NCBI GenBank assembly: GCA_032690845.1
Contig: CM064424.1
Coordinates: 49,241,511 to 49,305,510, forward strand
DNA length: 64,000 nt
Reading direction: 5' to 3'
Source: Eleusine coracana subsp. coracana
Taxonomy: Eukaryota > Streptophyta > Magnoliopsida > Poales > Poaceae
The translations under genes and the position numbers were made by a program. The stretch's first letter is position 1. Each line of letters begins with the position of its first letter. Shown here in pieces: positions 10,288 through 22,192 of the stretch. A model generated the notes under the pieces. It worked only from the letters and a program-made list of their open reading frames with translations. It had not been told where the DNA came from and ran no database searches.

Positions 10288-12842
10288 AACGCTTCTTCGC
10301 ATGCGCTACTCCACTTGAACTTAGCATCCTTTTCCAATAACTTGGTCATAGGCTTGGCAATGCTTGAGAAGTTGGGAATGAATTTCCGATAATAATCGGC
10401 AAAACCAAGGAAACTACAAATTTGCTTGACCGATTTTGGAGCTTTCCAATTCAGCACATCCTCTACTTTGCTAGGATCAATGGCTACTCCTTCTGCTGAT
10501 ATGACGTGACCCAAGAATGGAACTTTCTTTAGCCAAAATTCGCACTTGCTAAATTTGGCATAAAGTTGATGGTCTCGGAGTCATTGTAGAACAATACGGA
10601 GGTGTTCGGCGTGTTCTTCCTTGGACTTGGAGTAGATCAGAATATCGTCAATGAACACAACCACAAACTTATCCAACTCAGGCATGAACATGGAATTAAT
10701 CAAATACATGAAGTGGGCAAGAGCATTGGTGTGACCAAATAACATGACAAGATATTCGAACATACCATATCGAGTGGAGAAAGCTGTTTTTGGAATATCT
10801 TTTGCTCGGATCTTTATTTGATGATAACCGGATCAGAGATCAATCTTGGAGAAGACTTTAGCACCCACTAATTGATCAAAGAGAATATCAATTCGAGGTA
10901 GGGGGTACTTGTTCTTGATGGTTACGGCATTCAACGGCCTATAGTCAACACATAGGCATAGGGTCTTGTCTTTCTTCTTCACAAAGAGAGCGGGACTGCC
11001 CCAGGGAGATGAACTTGGTCGGATGTAACCCTTGTCCATAAGCTCTTGCAACTGCTCTTTTAATTCTGCTAACTCATTAGGAGCCATTTTGTATGGCCTA
11101 CGAGAGATAGGTGCTGTACCGGGTATGAGTTCAATCTTAAACTCGACATCCCTGTCCGGAGGCATTCCCAGCAAATCATCTAGAAATACATCGGGGAAAT
11201 CACATACCACCGGAATATCTTCTAGCTCTTTTCCTTCAACATGACACACTTGCGAAGTGGACAACTTGGGATATGGCAATCGGAGGATAGACGGGCCATG
11301 TAAGGGTGAGTTCAAATGGATTTCCCGGTTCTCAATTTGCAATACGGCTTTATGACTAGTCATCCATTTAATACCAAGAATTATGTTGATGCTTTGACCC
11401 TCTAAGATGATTAGGGAAGTGGGGTATATGTTGCTTGCTAACATAAGTGGCACTTTTCTTAACTCAAGATGAGCCCTTATTTTTCCACCGGGAGATGTGA
11501 TGGTGTATGGTGTTCCCATAGTGGTGGGGGTGATTTTCAAATGATTCGCACATGCTTGACTAATAAAATCATGTGTTTCTCCTAAATCAAAAAGAACCAT
11601 GGCAGCATGTTGATTGATCGAGAATGTACCCGCAAGAACGGGTTCTCCAACTTGGGTCTCTTCGACCGTGGTATAGTTGACTCGGCCATTCTTCTGCATG
11701 GGGGTAGAAGACTGGGGACTACTTCCATTACTGCCATTGTTGTTGCCGCTGCTGTGGTTGTTGTTGTTGTTGTTATTATTCCTGGAAGTGTTGGAGTTGT
11801 TGTTGTTATTCGGGTTGCGCTTTGGGAACCGACACTCCATGGCAAAATGACCGGTGCGGCCGTAGTTGTAACATGGCTGTGAGGAGTTGGTCTTCACCAC
11901 TTGATTACTCTGCTGTGGAGGGCGAGAACCAGAAGATTTCTGCTGGTTGCCTCCATGGAATCAAGAGTGCTGCTGTGAGAAGGACGGACGAGGTCCTCCT
12001 CCCGAGGGTACTGCAGCCCGGAATTTCTATCCGGTCGGGGAGGTGATGGCTAGCTTGTACTTGGGCGGTGCAGAGCTGGATGAACTTCCCATCGCATGTT
12101 TCTGCTTCTTGTCTTCCTGGTTGGCACGGATGGCGCCTTCTTGCACGATGGCGACACTCATCAAATCGTTGAATGCGCCGGTGGTGACTTGTGCCAAGCG
12201 GTTTTGCAGCTTCGGGGTAAGACCCGAACGAAAACAGTCCTTCTTCTCATCCGTATCAGCGTGATACGACGTGTACTGAGCCAAGTAGATGAATTTCCGT
12301 GCATACTCTTGCACGGTTCCAGAGCTTTGCTTCAAGTTGAGTAACTCCTGCAACTTGCGCTTCATGAGTCCAGCGGGGATGTGGTGCACACGGAATGCTG
12401 TGCAGAATTCCGCCCACGTGACTTGATGACCAGCGGCAAGAGCGGCGATGAAACTGGCCCACCATGCACTTGCGGAGCCACGTAGCTGCTACGCAGCGAA
12501 GAGGGGCTTCTGCTGTTCGGTGCAGTGAAGTAGAACGAACTTCGACTCCAGAGTGCAAATAAAATTATCCGCTTCAAGCGGATCACCGGCTTCTTCGAAG
12601 GTGGGCGGATGAGTCGCCCAGAAGTCGCTGTAGGAGGATTTCCGCTGCTGTAGTGGTGGTGGTCCGGGAGCTCCTTCATGGTTTATGTTCTCCATGAACA
12701 TGCAGAACATCTCATTTTCATTATGGATGAGCTGCTCCATAGCCGTCATGGATGGCGCGTTGGGCGGCGGCCCGTTTCCACCGATGTTTGTGGCGCTGGG
12801 AGCATCACCGATGTGTTCTCCACCGCAGCGAGTTTGCACCAT
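10284..12842 (-). pseudogene. Element B gag-protease-RT polyprotein
   Basis: One frame runs from ATG 12842 to 10284 with no frameshift, only nonsense codons: TAG 12489-12491, TAG 12027-12029, TGA near 11958, TGA 10833-10835 and TGA 10581-10583. The gag core is at 12600-12100. A zinc knuckle follows near 11870 (CYNYGRTGHFAMEC) in which the second Cys is Tyr. An Asn-rich linker leads to a protease whose active site reads DLG instead of DSG or DTG. RT follows, from PYKMAPNELAELK to the catalytic FIDDIL and FLGFADYYRKFIPNF. CAG|ATG precedes the start codon after a splice-acceptor-like stretch. Both the zinc-ligand and protease changes would inactivate the protein even without the stops. Confidence 0.87.
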
Positions 12843-13183
12843 CTGTCATGAGACAATATGATAACAAGGCTATGACATGGCAATGAAATAAAATTTCAGA
12901 TTGTTCTTAAATTGAAATGCTGACAAGTAAACGGTGCGGACATAAGATATAACTTAACTTCCATAATTTCCAACACCACAGACAACATACTTATGATAAA
13001 AACCATAGATACATATGATGCAACTTTTGATACATGACAAGTCTTAGGTTACATCACTCGGAACATGACACCACACGATCTCAGAGAGCTTCGGTTACAA
13101 CTTAACTTAACATTGCTAGCACTATACACATACAAGCACAGGGTCTCACGAGATTTTCACCCTACACAAGTGCTACTACTCAG

Positions 13184-13816
13184 TCACTCGGTGTGGCTAC
13201 CACCATCGGACTCCATGTCCATATCACCCGGTCCAGGGGGTGCTTCATAGTCAATGCCGGAATCACCGTTCTCACTCAAATCAGCATCATCGGGAGGAAT
13301 CACTGCGAGTGGGATGGGTGGCTGATCATTAAGGATGGCGTTCAGCTGGTCATTAGCAGCTTGGAGATGCCCAATGAGCTGCTCTTGTTGCGCAATGATG
13401 GCGTGAGCGTTGTTGACGTTCCCTTCCATGACATCACACGCATCTTGAGCTTCTTCACGCTGAGCCTATAGCTCACTTCGCTCCTCCAGAAGAGCGGTAA
13501 CCTGTCCATGGAGAGAGTAAATCTCCTCTTGGGCAGCGGTGAGTTGGGCATTGCGCTGGTTTAGTTGCTTCTACAACTGATCGCTTGCATCGCCCTCGAT
13601 AATGAGCTGAGCATCATGGAGCTACTCGAAGAGATCGGCCCGCTCCAACTCGCTAGTGTGCAGCTTGTCCTCGAGAACTACAACCTTAGCATCATGCTCC
13701 GCGAGCTGGGCATCACGGGCAACAAGTGTAAACTGCAGCGCCTCGTGCTCTCGTTCCAACTCGAGAATGCGGGCGGCAAGGTACTCGGGGTCCTTCATGA
13801 GCTTCCCAACATCCAT
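13184..13816 (-). pseudogene. Extra coiled-coil ORF (ORF0) between PBS and gag of element B
   Basis: A 210-codon frame on the same strand as gag, starting at ATG 13816 and ending at 13184. It is broken only by three TAG codons (13622-13624, 13571-13573, 13466-13468), each at a position in a Gln/Glu-rich heptad context where CAG is likely. Segments such as AARILELEREHEALQFTL and QLTAAQEEIYSLHGQV predict a long coiled coil. The C-terminus is acidic and Pro-rich (PPGPGDMDMESDGGSHTE). I do not recognise a family. The ATG directly follows TTATTCTGGCAG, a good splice acceptor, as the gag ATG does. Extra ORFs are known in some plant Ty3/gypsy elements. A function in this one is unproven. Confidence 0.55.
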
Positions 13817-14953
13817 CTGCCAGAATAAAGTTTTGCAAGGGTGAGTCAAAACTTAATATCCCACTAAGCATACATGCTCAAAGTAGCAGAAGGAATGATT
13901 GGTAAAAGAAAAGCCATGAGGTTCCCGATCCGTTCAACGACCGGCAACGACAATTTCTGCGGTCCACGGAGTAACCCGCAGAAATAGGCAAAAACACTTA
14001 GCTTCTAGATAAAATTAAAATTTTTGTATTTTACAAATGTGGTGGAGCATTTCATCATCTTTCTAATACCTATTCACACATATCCATCCAATAAAGCCTT
14101 TGGGAGTTATGATCATCCAAAGACAGGGGACAGAAGTGAAGCAACTTCTGACCTTCCAGAAAAGGTTACTGTTTTTGCAAACTTCAACCAAGTTCCAGAT
14201 TTTTCTAGGACAAACTTCCTAAACCAAACTTGTAGAGAAAAACATCAGCTTTCCAACAAGTATTTACTCACCTTCATTGAATTAAAATTGATGAAGTTAT
14301 GCTTATTTTAGTGAAACTGTTTTTTTTCTGATAAGGTTGGGTAAATCGCCCAAAGCTTGGTCATTTTACATGTTTGCAACAGTTGTCACCTTTTTTATAT
14401 GATTTGGTAAGGTTGAATGCATATGGTATGCATGAATGCCAATGCTCAATATGATGGTTTCCTACATCCTCACAAAAAGAAAAACTTGACCGATTATATA
14501 GCTCGATCCTTTCGGTGGCACACACAGCTCTCACACGTTTGTCTAACGATCTACACGGGGTTTGTGTACCTGCAAGAGATCCATTTCAGAAACAATACAT
14601 CAAATTCAAAAGAAACAAGCCAAAATAACAATGACAGTTTATGCCCAGGTATTTGCCCACCCGAAAGGCAGCCGACGTTTAAACGCATTCGGTCCACGCA
14701 TCAATCAAAGCCCAGGTCTTTGCCCACCCGGAAGGTTTTTGGTATTTACAGCACAACCGATCCATGCAAAATGACATACCTTTGTTGAAGAATCCATAGT
14801 TGCAAGTAATTTAAACAAACATAACCCAGGGTTAGCTTTGCCACCTACTACAAGACTCTTATATGGGCACTACTAGTTTGTACCTCATCGTAAGGCGTAA
14901 AAACGGCTTGTTTATGTTTGAAAATGTTAATTTGTGTGTAGCTTATCCCGAGA
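13817..14953 (-). other. Untranslated leader of element B
   Basis: About 1.1 kb between the primer-binding site and ORF0. No protein-like frame is seen. It could hold an intron ending at the ORF0 acceptor (13817-13819). I see no other structure. Confidence 0.5.
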
Positions 14954-14967
14954 TGGCTCTGATACCA
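14954..14967 (-). other. Primer-binding site of element B
   Basis: TGGTATCAGAGCCA in element sense, complementary to initiator-Met tRNA. It begins 2 bp after the LTR end. Confidence 0.9.
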
Positions 14968-14969
14968 GC

Positions 14970-17900
14970 TGTGACAACCCTATACTGAAATATAGAGTGT
15001 GTTATACAGGATCGTCTTGGGAGATGATTAACGAAGCAACCATACACAACATTCACACATGAACATTCATCATTTACAAAAGTACATCACTTAAGTGCAT
15101 AATATTACAAGTTCAAAGGTCAAGCGGAAGCAAGTTCAGATTCATTACAATACATAGGTCCTTGAATTATATTATATAAATGTGCATAAGCGATAAAGCG
15201 ACAAAACACGACGTCGATCACCTACGTGAACCATGCCCGCCCTATGGTGATGGCTCACTCATCATGGTTAAGAGAGCTAGGGACCCATTCAATGGTCCGA
15301 TTCTGAGGCTCCTCACCTTCCCAAAACACCTTGTTACAACAATCACAATAAGTAACTTGAGGAAGACCTAAAAAATAACATAATCGCAAAGCCTGAGTAT
15401 CTAACATACTTCGCATTACTTACCCGTCAAAAGGTTTACTAAAACCGACTCCTAGTATGCAGGGGGCTGACCGGGTTTATTTGATAATTGGATAAAAAGC
15501 TCCTATTAGTTCTATGCTGCACTTTCATTTCCTTAATCAAGATTTTACTTTGCTTATTGCAGAAAACAGCTACGGTGAGTCTAGCTAGCTGCTAAGACTT
15601 GAACATAAGTAAAGAGTAATACATTATAGCAATATGTAGCCATAGCATAAGTAAATTTCAGAAACATATCCACAACTTTACTACTTAACATATCATTGCC
15701 GCTGCTCGAACAAGAGGTACTCATAACCATGAGGGATGGCAATTCGAATTGATTTACATCCTATAGGAGAAAACCCAAATACACAACGTACGCATCACTT
15801 AAGAACACGTATGGCCACTATTCACAAGATTGCTATAATGTCGATCCGGGGCCATCAATCCCGAGTACACGTCCTCCCCACGATACAATACTTGGTATCC
15901 GAGGCTTAATCCATGCACTCTCCAACGGTCCTATAACACGTGCAACCACCATGCTATTCACATCACCTCTGGATCGATGAGTATGGCCGTCCAACAATAT
16001 GGCGCACAAGGTACTAGGTTTACCAATACCCATATAAAGGTATGTACTTGGTACTGTTCAATAGTTGTCCGCGGAGTTGCAATGATAGGTGCTCCATTTT
16101 TTCAAGTTCATTTATCATGTGAACCATAGTTGAATCAAGTGATCCCATAACCTACCGTTGACTCCACTAATTTAAGCATAGCATTTACTAACGGAGAGGC
16201 TTGCTAACATAAACTAACCATAGGTCATTTACCGGAGTATGCAAGTGGGTTCTATCCAAGTCCTACACTTAATGCACAATACACATTCCTAGCTTGTGAC
16301 AAATTAAGGACTCGAAAATTAATTAGGTATGCACCGGGGCTTGCCTTGGGAGTGATCATAGTTAGTGTCTTCGCCAAAGTTCACTTCAGGTCCCGGCTGT
16401 TCTGGTGTGATCTCCTCGGTCTCGGTCCCTATATGAAATGAACATGCATAAATACGAAGAAATACACAAGGGTTCATGGAGTTCCTTAATTATAGGTGAG
16501 ATGAATGGCATGATGATTCATGGCACTTACTCAACAAATCAAGTTAAGGAAATGATGCTCATGCATGAATGGGTATGTACACATATGTATAGGATGACAA
16601 TCACTTTATTGAAGGGGACAAATTTCTAATTAGATGAGATATGGTTTTTTTTATTCATCAAAAACCTACTGTATGTCTACTTTACATATTAGCATAACAT
16701 AGTTGAGGACTACATGGCATTACATGATGATGGTGACATGAAAATGTAATACTAGGGCCTAAACTTAAAGTTTATTTCGAGCAAATTAGTTAAAGTGGCA
16801 ACTATGCAAGTGACTATGGCAATATATGAGATGAACAAGATTGAATCACATAAACTAGCTCTAGGTTCAAATAACTAATTAGGAACCATGAGCATATAAT
16901 GGGGAATGAGAAATTCTACAGTAAGTCAAGGTTAATATTCTGCATGAACAGCTCCAGAGATGAATTTATCAATAATTCAAACTATATGTATATATAAGGC
17001 AATATTCACATGGAATTTTCCTAAGTTAATTATTGAGTAATCAATTCAACAGCAAAAAGCATACTTAGGGTGCTCAAACTTTTACATGGAATTTTATAGG
17101 GATGTACAAATGCATAAGGAACAGGAATACAAAATTTCAGAAATAGATCCCTAGCAAATAATTTATTTAAATTCATTTATTGGAAATGAATATTATGCAA
17201 TAATACTAAAAATATGCATATAAATGGAAATTTGCTTTTGCAAAACGTTTAGGGATGCCTTGAGATGCTTGCTGAACAAGTTTCATGAATTTACCACTTA
17301 TGTATATTTACTTATGAATTTATTAACCTAATTAGGGTTGTAACATTAGGGAATTAAATTAATTAATGCACTGCATTACATTGGCCCTCAACTTGTTTTT
17401 TCTGATAAAGGGGAATTTTAGGAGTCGAACAAAATTGGTTTCACATTTTTATGGCTTTTATATTTTGAGTTATTGAATTTTCAAGTTTAAACTGAAGTTC
17501 GGGACTATTTACGAAATTGCCAACGGTAGTTTGAATTCAGCAAAGGCGCGCGCACGTGTGCGTGGCGGCGCGCGGTGGCCGGCACCGGCGACCTTGGGCC
17601 AGTGGCCGATCGGCGGCACGGCCGGGCTAACACGCACCCCAAAACGCTCAGCACCCCATGGCGACTTCGTGGGTCCGGTCGGAGAGAGGAGGTTCTCACC
17701 AGAGACTGCCAGCGATGAGAGGCGACGGCAGATTAAACTTCGGCGGCATTGCGTGGCGTGCACTGAGGGGGAGAGAGGCCGGGGGTTGGTCTGCCGGTGG
17801 TCGATGGCGTGGAGGAAGGAGTCGGTGGAAGTGGCCGGAGCAGGGCTCCCGTCGGTGAGGTGGTGGCGGGTTCCGGCGGCGGCGGTCTTTTCTTCTCAAA

Positions 17901-18125
17901 TTCCGGCGAGGCGGCTGAAATCTAGAGGGAGCAAGTCAGGGGGAAGCGAGAGGAGTTACTCGTGCACCGATTTTGAGAAAGAACCAGGGAAGGGGAAGCT
18001 ACCTAGATGGATCTCGGGGCGGCTGGAGTAGAGGATTCATGCTGGAGCTTGCCGGGTAGTGGGAAAGGAGGCTGCGGCTGGTCTCGTGGGTGCCGTAAGA
18101 GTTGAGTGAAGTGCCTGCGAGTAGA

Positions 18126-18183
<58 letters not shown>

Positions 18184-18868
18184 GCACGCGGTTGGCAGCG
18201 GTGCTCTTATGTTAGCGATCGACCGGGTTGAGAGCAGAGAGAGATGGCGAGCTGGCAGCAGGAGAGTGGAGGGAGGGAGCACCGCCTTCAATTCCGGCCG
18301 GTGGCACAGGTGGGTTTGGCGGAGCAGTGGCTGCAGTGGGCAGCATGGGGAGCTGCAGTGATCCACGGTAGTGCACAGTGGCCAACGGTACACGTCGGTG
18401 TCGAGCTGGGAGTGGCCACGGAAAAAGAAAGAGAATTGACTTCCTTGACTCTGAATAGTGCTCGGGTTTCACAAGAATTGGCCATGTTCGATTGCTCCAA
18501 ACATCAAGCAGATTTCTGTGCTTCCCGAGGGAATCATACACTCCAACTTTTCTTTTGGGGGCATGATCTAATTCGTCTTAGATAAATTTTGAAAATTCCA
18601 GAACACAAAGTGCTTTTCTCTACCTTTGGGGAATTTTTAAGGGCATTAAATAATTACCAAAAATTATGGTAAAATTCTCAAAATTCCATTTTAATATGGC
18701 CATCGAGAATATGCAAAAACATTGGTGCACTTCCATGGGTTTTTGTGATGTTTGAGAATGACTCTCATTTGGATATTTCTAGATTTAATTAATTAATTCT
18801 ATTTTTAATTAGCCCTCAATTAGTATTAGGTGTAATTAAATTACCATTTTCTGACATGGGATGTCACG
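14970..18868 (-). repeat. 5' LTR of element B (long form)
   Basis: Starts TGTGACAACCC at 14970 and ends near GGATGTCAC at ~18868. Blocks at 14970-15478 and 17490-18868 match the A LTR in order. The ~2 kb between them is missing from A. The right end is slightly degenerate, so the boundary is good to a few bases. A GC-rich block (~17530-18400) gives long spurious frames. Confidence 0.8.
18130..18183. repeat. (AG)n microsatellite in the B LTR
   Basis: About 54 bp of uninterrupted AG dinucleotides inside the GC-rich block of the B LTR. The corresponding part of the A LTR has none. Confidence 0.95.
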
Positions 18869-19989
18869 TAGGCCACTCAAGCCACATAACAAGTCAAAGC
18901 TCATGTGACCTAGTCTCCTATGCTATTTCCAGAGCTTAGAAGAAGATTGAGCAAACAAGCACTTGTGAGACCCAGGAGAACTAGCAAAATCAGCGTGAAA
19001 AACTCTACCAATGCGAGAAATCTCACAAACCAAGGAACCACTCGAATCAAGAACACAAGAAGCATTCGACTTAAAGCACACTTCCAAACCAACATCAAGA
19101 AGTTTTACCGCACCTCTTGCCTTCACTCTCCCTCTCTTGTCATCTCCAAAGGTCACATACTCCCACCGCTTCAAGGGAGTGAGGCTGGAGAACCACTTTG
19201 CATCTCCGGTCATGTGGCGCGAACACCCGGAGTCCATCAACCATTTGTTCTCCAAGCCTCCATCTGCTGCCTACAAAGAACGAGAAGGAAAAGTCGATGG
19301 CTCAGTGCTGGGGTTAGTTAAAAGAGATTTGGGAATCCAGCACTTAACCATACAACCGGTAGTAGTCATCACAGTTCTTTGCACATTATCATTTGAATGC
19401 ATAGGACGAGAACCACGACAGGGAAAACGTGACCTGTCAAAGCGTCTCGACTCAAACCTTGGGTTATGAGGATAGAAATCATCAATGGGAAAGCCAAATC
19501 CACAAGAATGACACTCACCACGATGGTGAAAATGTGGGGCACCAAAGTGCTACTATGCAAAGCCTCTGTTTCGTGAATCAAAGCCATATGAGGAATGACC
19601 CTGTCCACAGTAGGCACAAGAAAAAGAGCGAGGCTAAAAGTCAACAAAATCATCATAAAAAGCATCCCTAGTCAACTCAGCTTGCTTCCTCTCAATCCTC
19701 TTACGCCTATAACAGAATTCATCCAAGTGACCCTTGTGACCACAAGACATGCAAATGTAGACACCCTTAGGATTAGGCTTGGTTTGCATTGCAGGCTTGG
19801 GTTTTGGCTTCTCTATTTGCTTTGGGTTAAAGGAGGGTTTTGGATTGGGTGGATAGTATGCGTCAATGGGCTTGATGGTGTTTTCCTCATCCTTGTAGCT
19901 AGAGCTAGGAACAAACTTACCCACATTCTCACTCTCTTTGTCACACCTCTCAAATCCCAAGCCCAAGTTATAGGTTGACCTAGAAGCAC
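18869..19989 (-). pseudogene. Element F (copia) gag C-terminus and protease, cut at both ends
   Basis: Downstream part of the F polyprotein in element sense. It has a second zinc knuckle (CMSCGHKGHLDEFC, ~19730) after a Pro/Lys-rich stretch, a region with indels, then protease (WLMDSGCSRHMTGDAKWF, ~19220) and the start of the GAG-pre-integrase domain (HRRLGHMSFDLL). A TAG replaces the Trp of KLWKWH near 18912. The frame ends exactly at the B LTR (18868). The gag and protease wording resembles the maize Opie/Ji type. The right end, with target copy AGCAC at 19985-19989, is the E insertion site. Confidence 0.85.
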
Positions 19990-20462
19990 TGTAAGGTTCA
20001 TGACCATTGAGATGACCCGAAGGTATGATTGTTTTGGTGATGAATGGCAAACATGAAATGTGACTAATGTCTACACGAGTGTTATGCATGTAGGAAACCT
20101 TATCTATCTTATGATGATCATTGATGGTTGCCTTGGCGATTGATGACAATGACCGCAAGCATGGAGGCTTGTGAGCTTGATGGAGTCCAAGGGTTGATGG
20201 AGATGGATCAAAGCTGAGGACAAGCTATGGAGCAAGTGTTGGGAACACTTGTCTAGTTGTTAGGGCTTTGAGTCCATAGGAAAAACCGGACTATCAAGGG
20301 GGTCTAGGTCATTCTCTTAGGTCATGTCTATTCAGTGATGTGCATGGATGCTCGGTGAAATCACATGCACTAGGTGACAGTGGAGAAGCCAAGGAGCTGT
20401 TGGAAGAAGCCGGGAAACAAAGTCAAGAAGAGACAAGGAGTTTCAGCTTCTACAGGTAAAGA

Positions 20463-21000
20463 CCGGACAAAGAGGTCTTGGAGACCGGATGGTCCGGTGA
20501 TCAGAGGGAAATTCTCTACAGAGAAGATGTTGGACATGAGGAATTCTGTTGGCAGAGGAACCATAGAGACCGGATAGTCCGGTGTGCAGACCGGACGGTC
20601 CGGTCTGTATGGAGAAGGTTCGGACAGAAGAGGAAGCATTGACAATGTCTTTGTTTGGAAAAAGGAGAGTAGAGACCGGACAGTCCGGTGTGAAGACCGG
20701 ACTGTACGGTCATTACAGGAGGCGACATAACAAAGGAGAAGTTGGCTGCATGGAAATTTGTTGGAGCAGAATTGTAAAGACAGGACTGTACGGTCTGATT
20801 GTACGGTCTATAGACCGGACTATACGGTCTGTAGGAAGAAATTCTAGACAGACGAGTAAGTGGCTGCAATGGCTCTGGAGCTATGAAGACTGGACTGTCC
20901 GGTTAGTATGAAGGAAACAGTGGACAGAGAGCAATGACTCTGGAGGAGCCGTCCGGTGGAGACCGGACTGTTCGGTCTAGACACTGACCGGACTGTCCAG
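20463..21000 (+). promoter_or_regulatory. Palindrome-pair cluster in U3 of the E 5' LTR
   Basis: Repeated, diverged copies of ACCGGACWGTCCGGT. Clear pairs start at 20569/20590 and 20675/20696, each 21 bp apart. The cluster ends about 60 bp before the TATA box. The copy at 27403-27955 in the 3' LTR keeps the same layout, with pairs at 27720/27741 and 27816/27837. Confidence 0.85.
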
Positions 21001-21057
21001 TCAGTATGTCTAGAGAGGCTGTTTCGAGGAGCAACGACTAGTTTGAGGTTGGAGGCA

Positions 21058-21066
21058 CATATAAAC
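21058..21066 (+). promoter_or_regulatory. TATA box of the E 5' LTR
   Basis: CATATAAAC in GGCACATATAAACTCGTTG. The 3' LTR has the better TATATAAA at 28006-28013. Confidence 0.65.
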
Positions 21067-21620
21067 TCGTTGTTGGGGTCTTGGAGACTGCCTTTGGCCA
21101 TGGGGATTGTTGGGAGCATCTATTGGGAGCCAAAGGGCCAAGAGAGGAGCACTAAGAGAGGATATTGGATATCTAGAGAGTGCTAGTGAGAGTAACATGA
21201 GCATTGATGCACATCTAAGGCTAGGGTGTCCTTGAGGGTGTGATCTAGGTTGTTAATCTTGGTCCAACGAGGAGTAGGGGAAGGCGGCATGCTTCCAAGA
21301 CCTCGGGAAAAAATCATGAGCCATCTCTTACTCTACTCCTTACTATGATGCTTTACTTTCCGCATTTACATACCGTGCTATTCATGCTTGTGTGCTTACC
21401 TTGCTCTAGTTGACTACCTTGTAGACTTGCATGAATAGGCTCCTCATACTTGATCACTAGCATGAATAGGAGTTGCTTTGACTTGATTGATCACCCTAGT
21501 ATGTATTGTGCTACTCTTGCTTTGTATGCTTTCTATATGCTTGTTGATCTAGTAGCTTTGCTTGAGTAGAACTCCATGCTAGCTAGTTGTTTTCTTCCTC
21601 GTATCTTTGGTAACTAGCTT

Positions 21621-22040
21621 GCATAGGAGTTGTATTGCCATTGTGTGATCCACTAGCATGCTTAGCTTGTTGTTCATTCCATAGGACTATTATCTTGCTA
21701 GTGTGATCACCACTAGAATTGCATAGGAGTTGTATTGCCTTTGTGTGATCCACTAGTATGCTTAGCTTGTTGTTCCTTACATAGGACTATTATCTTGCTA
21801 GTGTGATCACCACTAGAATTGCATAGGAGTTGTATTGCCTTTGTGTGATCCACTAGTATGCTTAGCTTGTTGTTCCTTCCATAGGACTATTATCTTGCTA
21901 GTGTGATCACCATTAGAATTGCATAGGAGTTGTATTGCCTTTGTGAGATCCACTAGTATGCTTAGCTTGTTGTTCCTTCCATAGGATCATTATCTTGCTA
22001 GTGTGATCACCACTAGGATTGTGTAGGAATTGTTTTGAGT
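21621..22040 (+). repeat. 100-bp tandem repeat in the E 5' LTR
   Basis: Four full units start at 21621, 21721, 21821 and 21921 with GCATAGGAGTTGTATTGCC, and a partial fifth starts at 22021. The period is exactly 100 bp. It lies downstream of the TATA box, in the transcribed part of the LTR. Confidence 0.95.
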
Positions 22041-22126
22041 GATCGGTTTTAGGATTTGGCGAATTTGGTACATAGTGCGAGTTCCCGATTCACCCCCCCC
22101 CCTCTCGATCACTTGGTCCTTTCAAG

Positions 22127-22139
22127 TGGTATCAAAGCC
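22127..22139 (+). other. Primer-binding site of element E
   Basis: TGGTATCAAAGCC, 2 bp after the LTR. It has one change (AAAG for AGAG) from the usual initiator-Met complement. Confidence 0.85.
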
Positions 22140-22192
22140 AAGTGCTCATCATAAGGCTTAATCGCCTTGAGTAGTGACCGTATTGAGTTGGG

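Larger units (their letters stand above)
10284..18868 (-). mobile_element. Chromovirus (Tekay-like) element B, 5' part
   Basis: In element sense: 5' LTR (18868 to 14970), primer-binding site, a 2.1-kb leader holding an extra coiled-coil ORF, gag, protease and RT. It breaks at ~10284 just after the RT (ACEEAFQSL). Integrase and the 3' LTR of B are absent. The part that overlaps A (10284-10650 against ~5860-6217) is visibly diverged from it. The right boundary at 18868 abuts the broken copia F. Confidence 0.85.
19990..22124 (+). repeat. 5' LTR of element E
   Basis: TGTAAGGTTCATGACC at the start and CTCGATCACTTGGTCCTTTCA at the end (the last 20 bases before 22125), with a 10-C run at 22093-22102. 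Inside are a palindrome cluster, a TATA box and a 100-bp tandem array. It lacks roughly 0.28 kb that the 3' LTR has at ~28214-28498. Confidence 0.95.

Noticed and set aside
17531..18031. A 166-codon plus-strand open frame in GC-rich sequence
   Set aside because: It lies in the GC-rich block of the B LTR. Several overlapping frames are open on both strands, the protein is low-complexity Arg/Gly-rich, and the A LTR does not keep the frame.
2274..18868. One full-length chromovirus with G inserted in pol
   Set aside because: The RT segment is present twice with clear divergence, the LTRs differ by ~2 kb, and the flanks (AGTCC on the left, GTAGG/TAGGC on the right) do not match.
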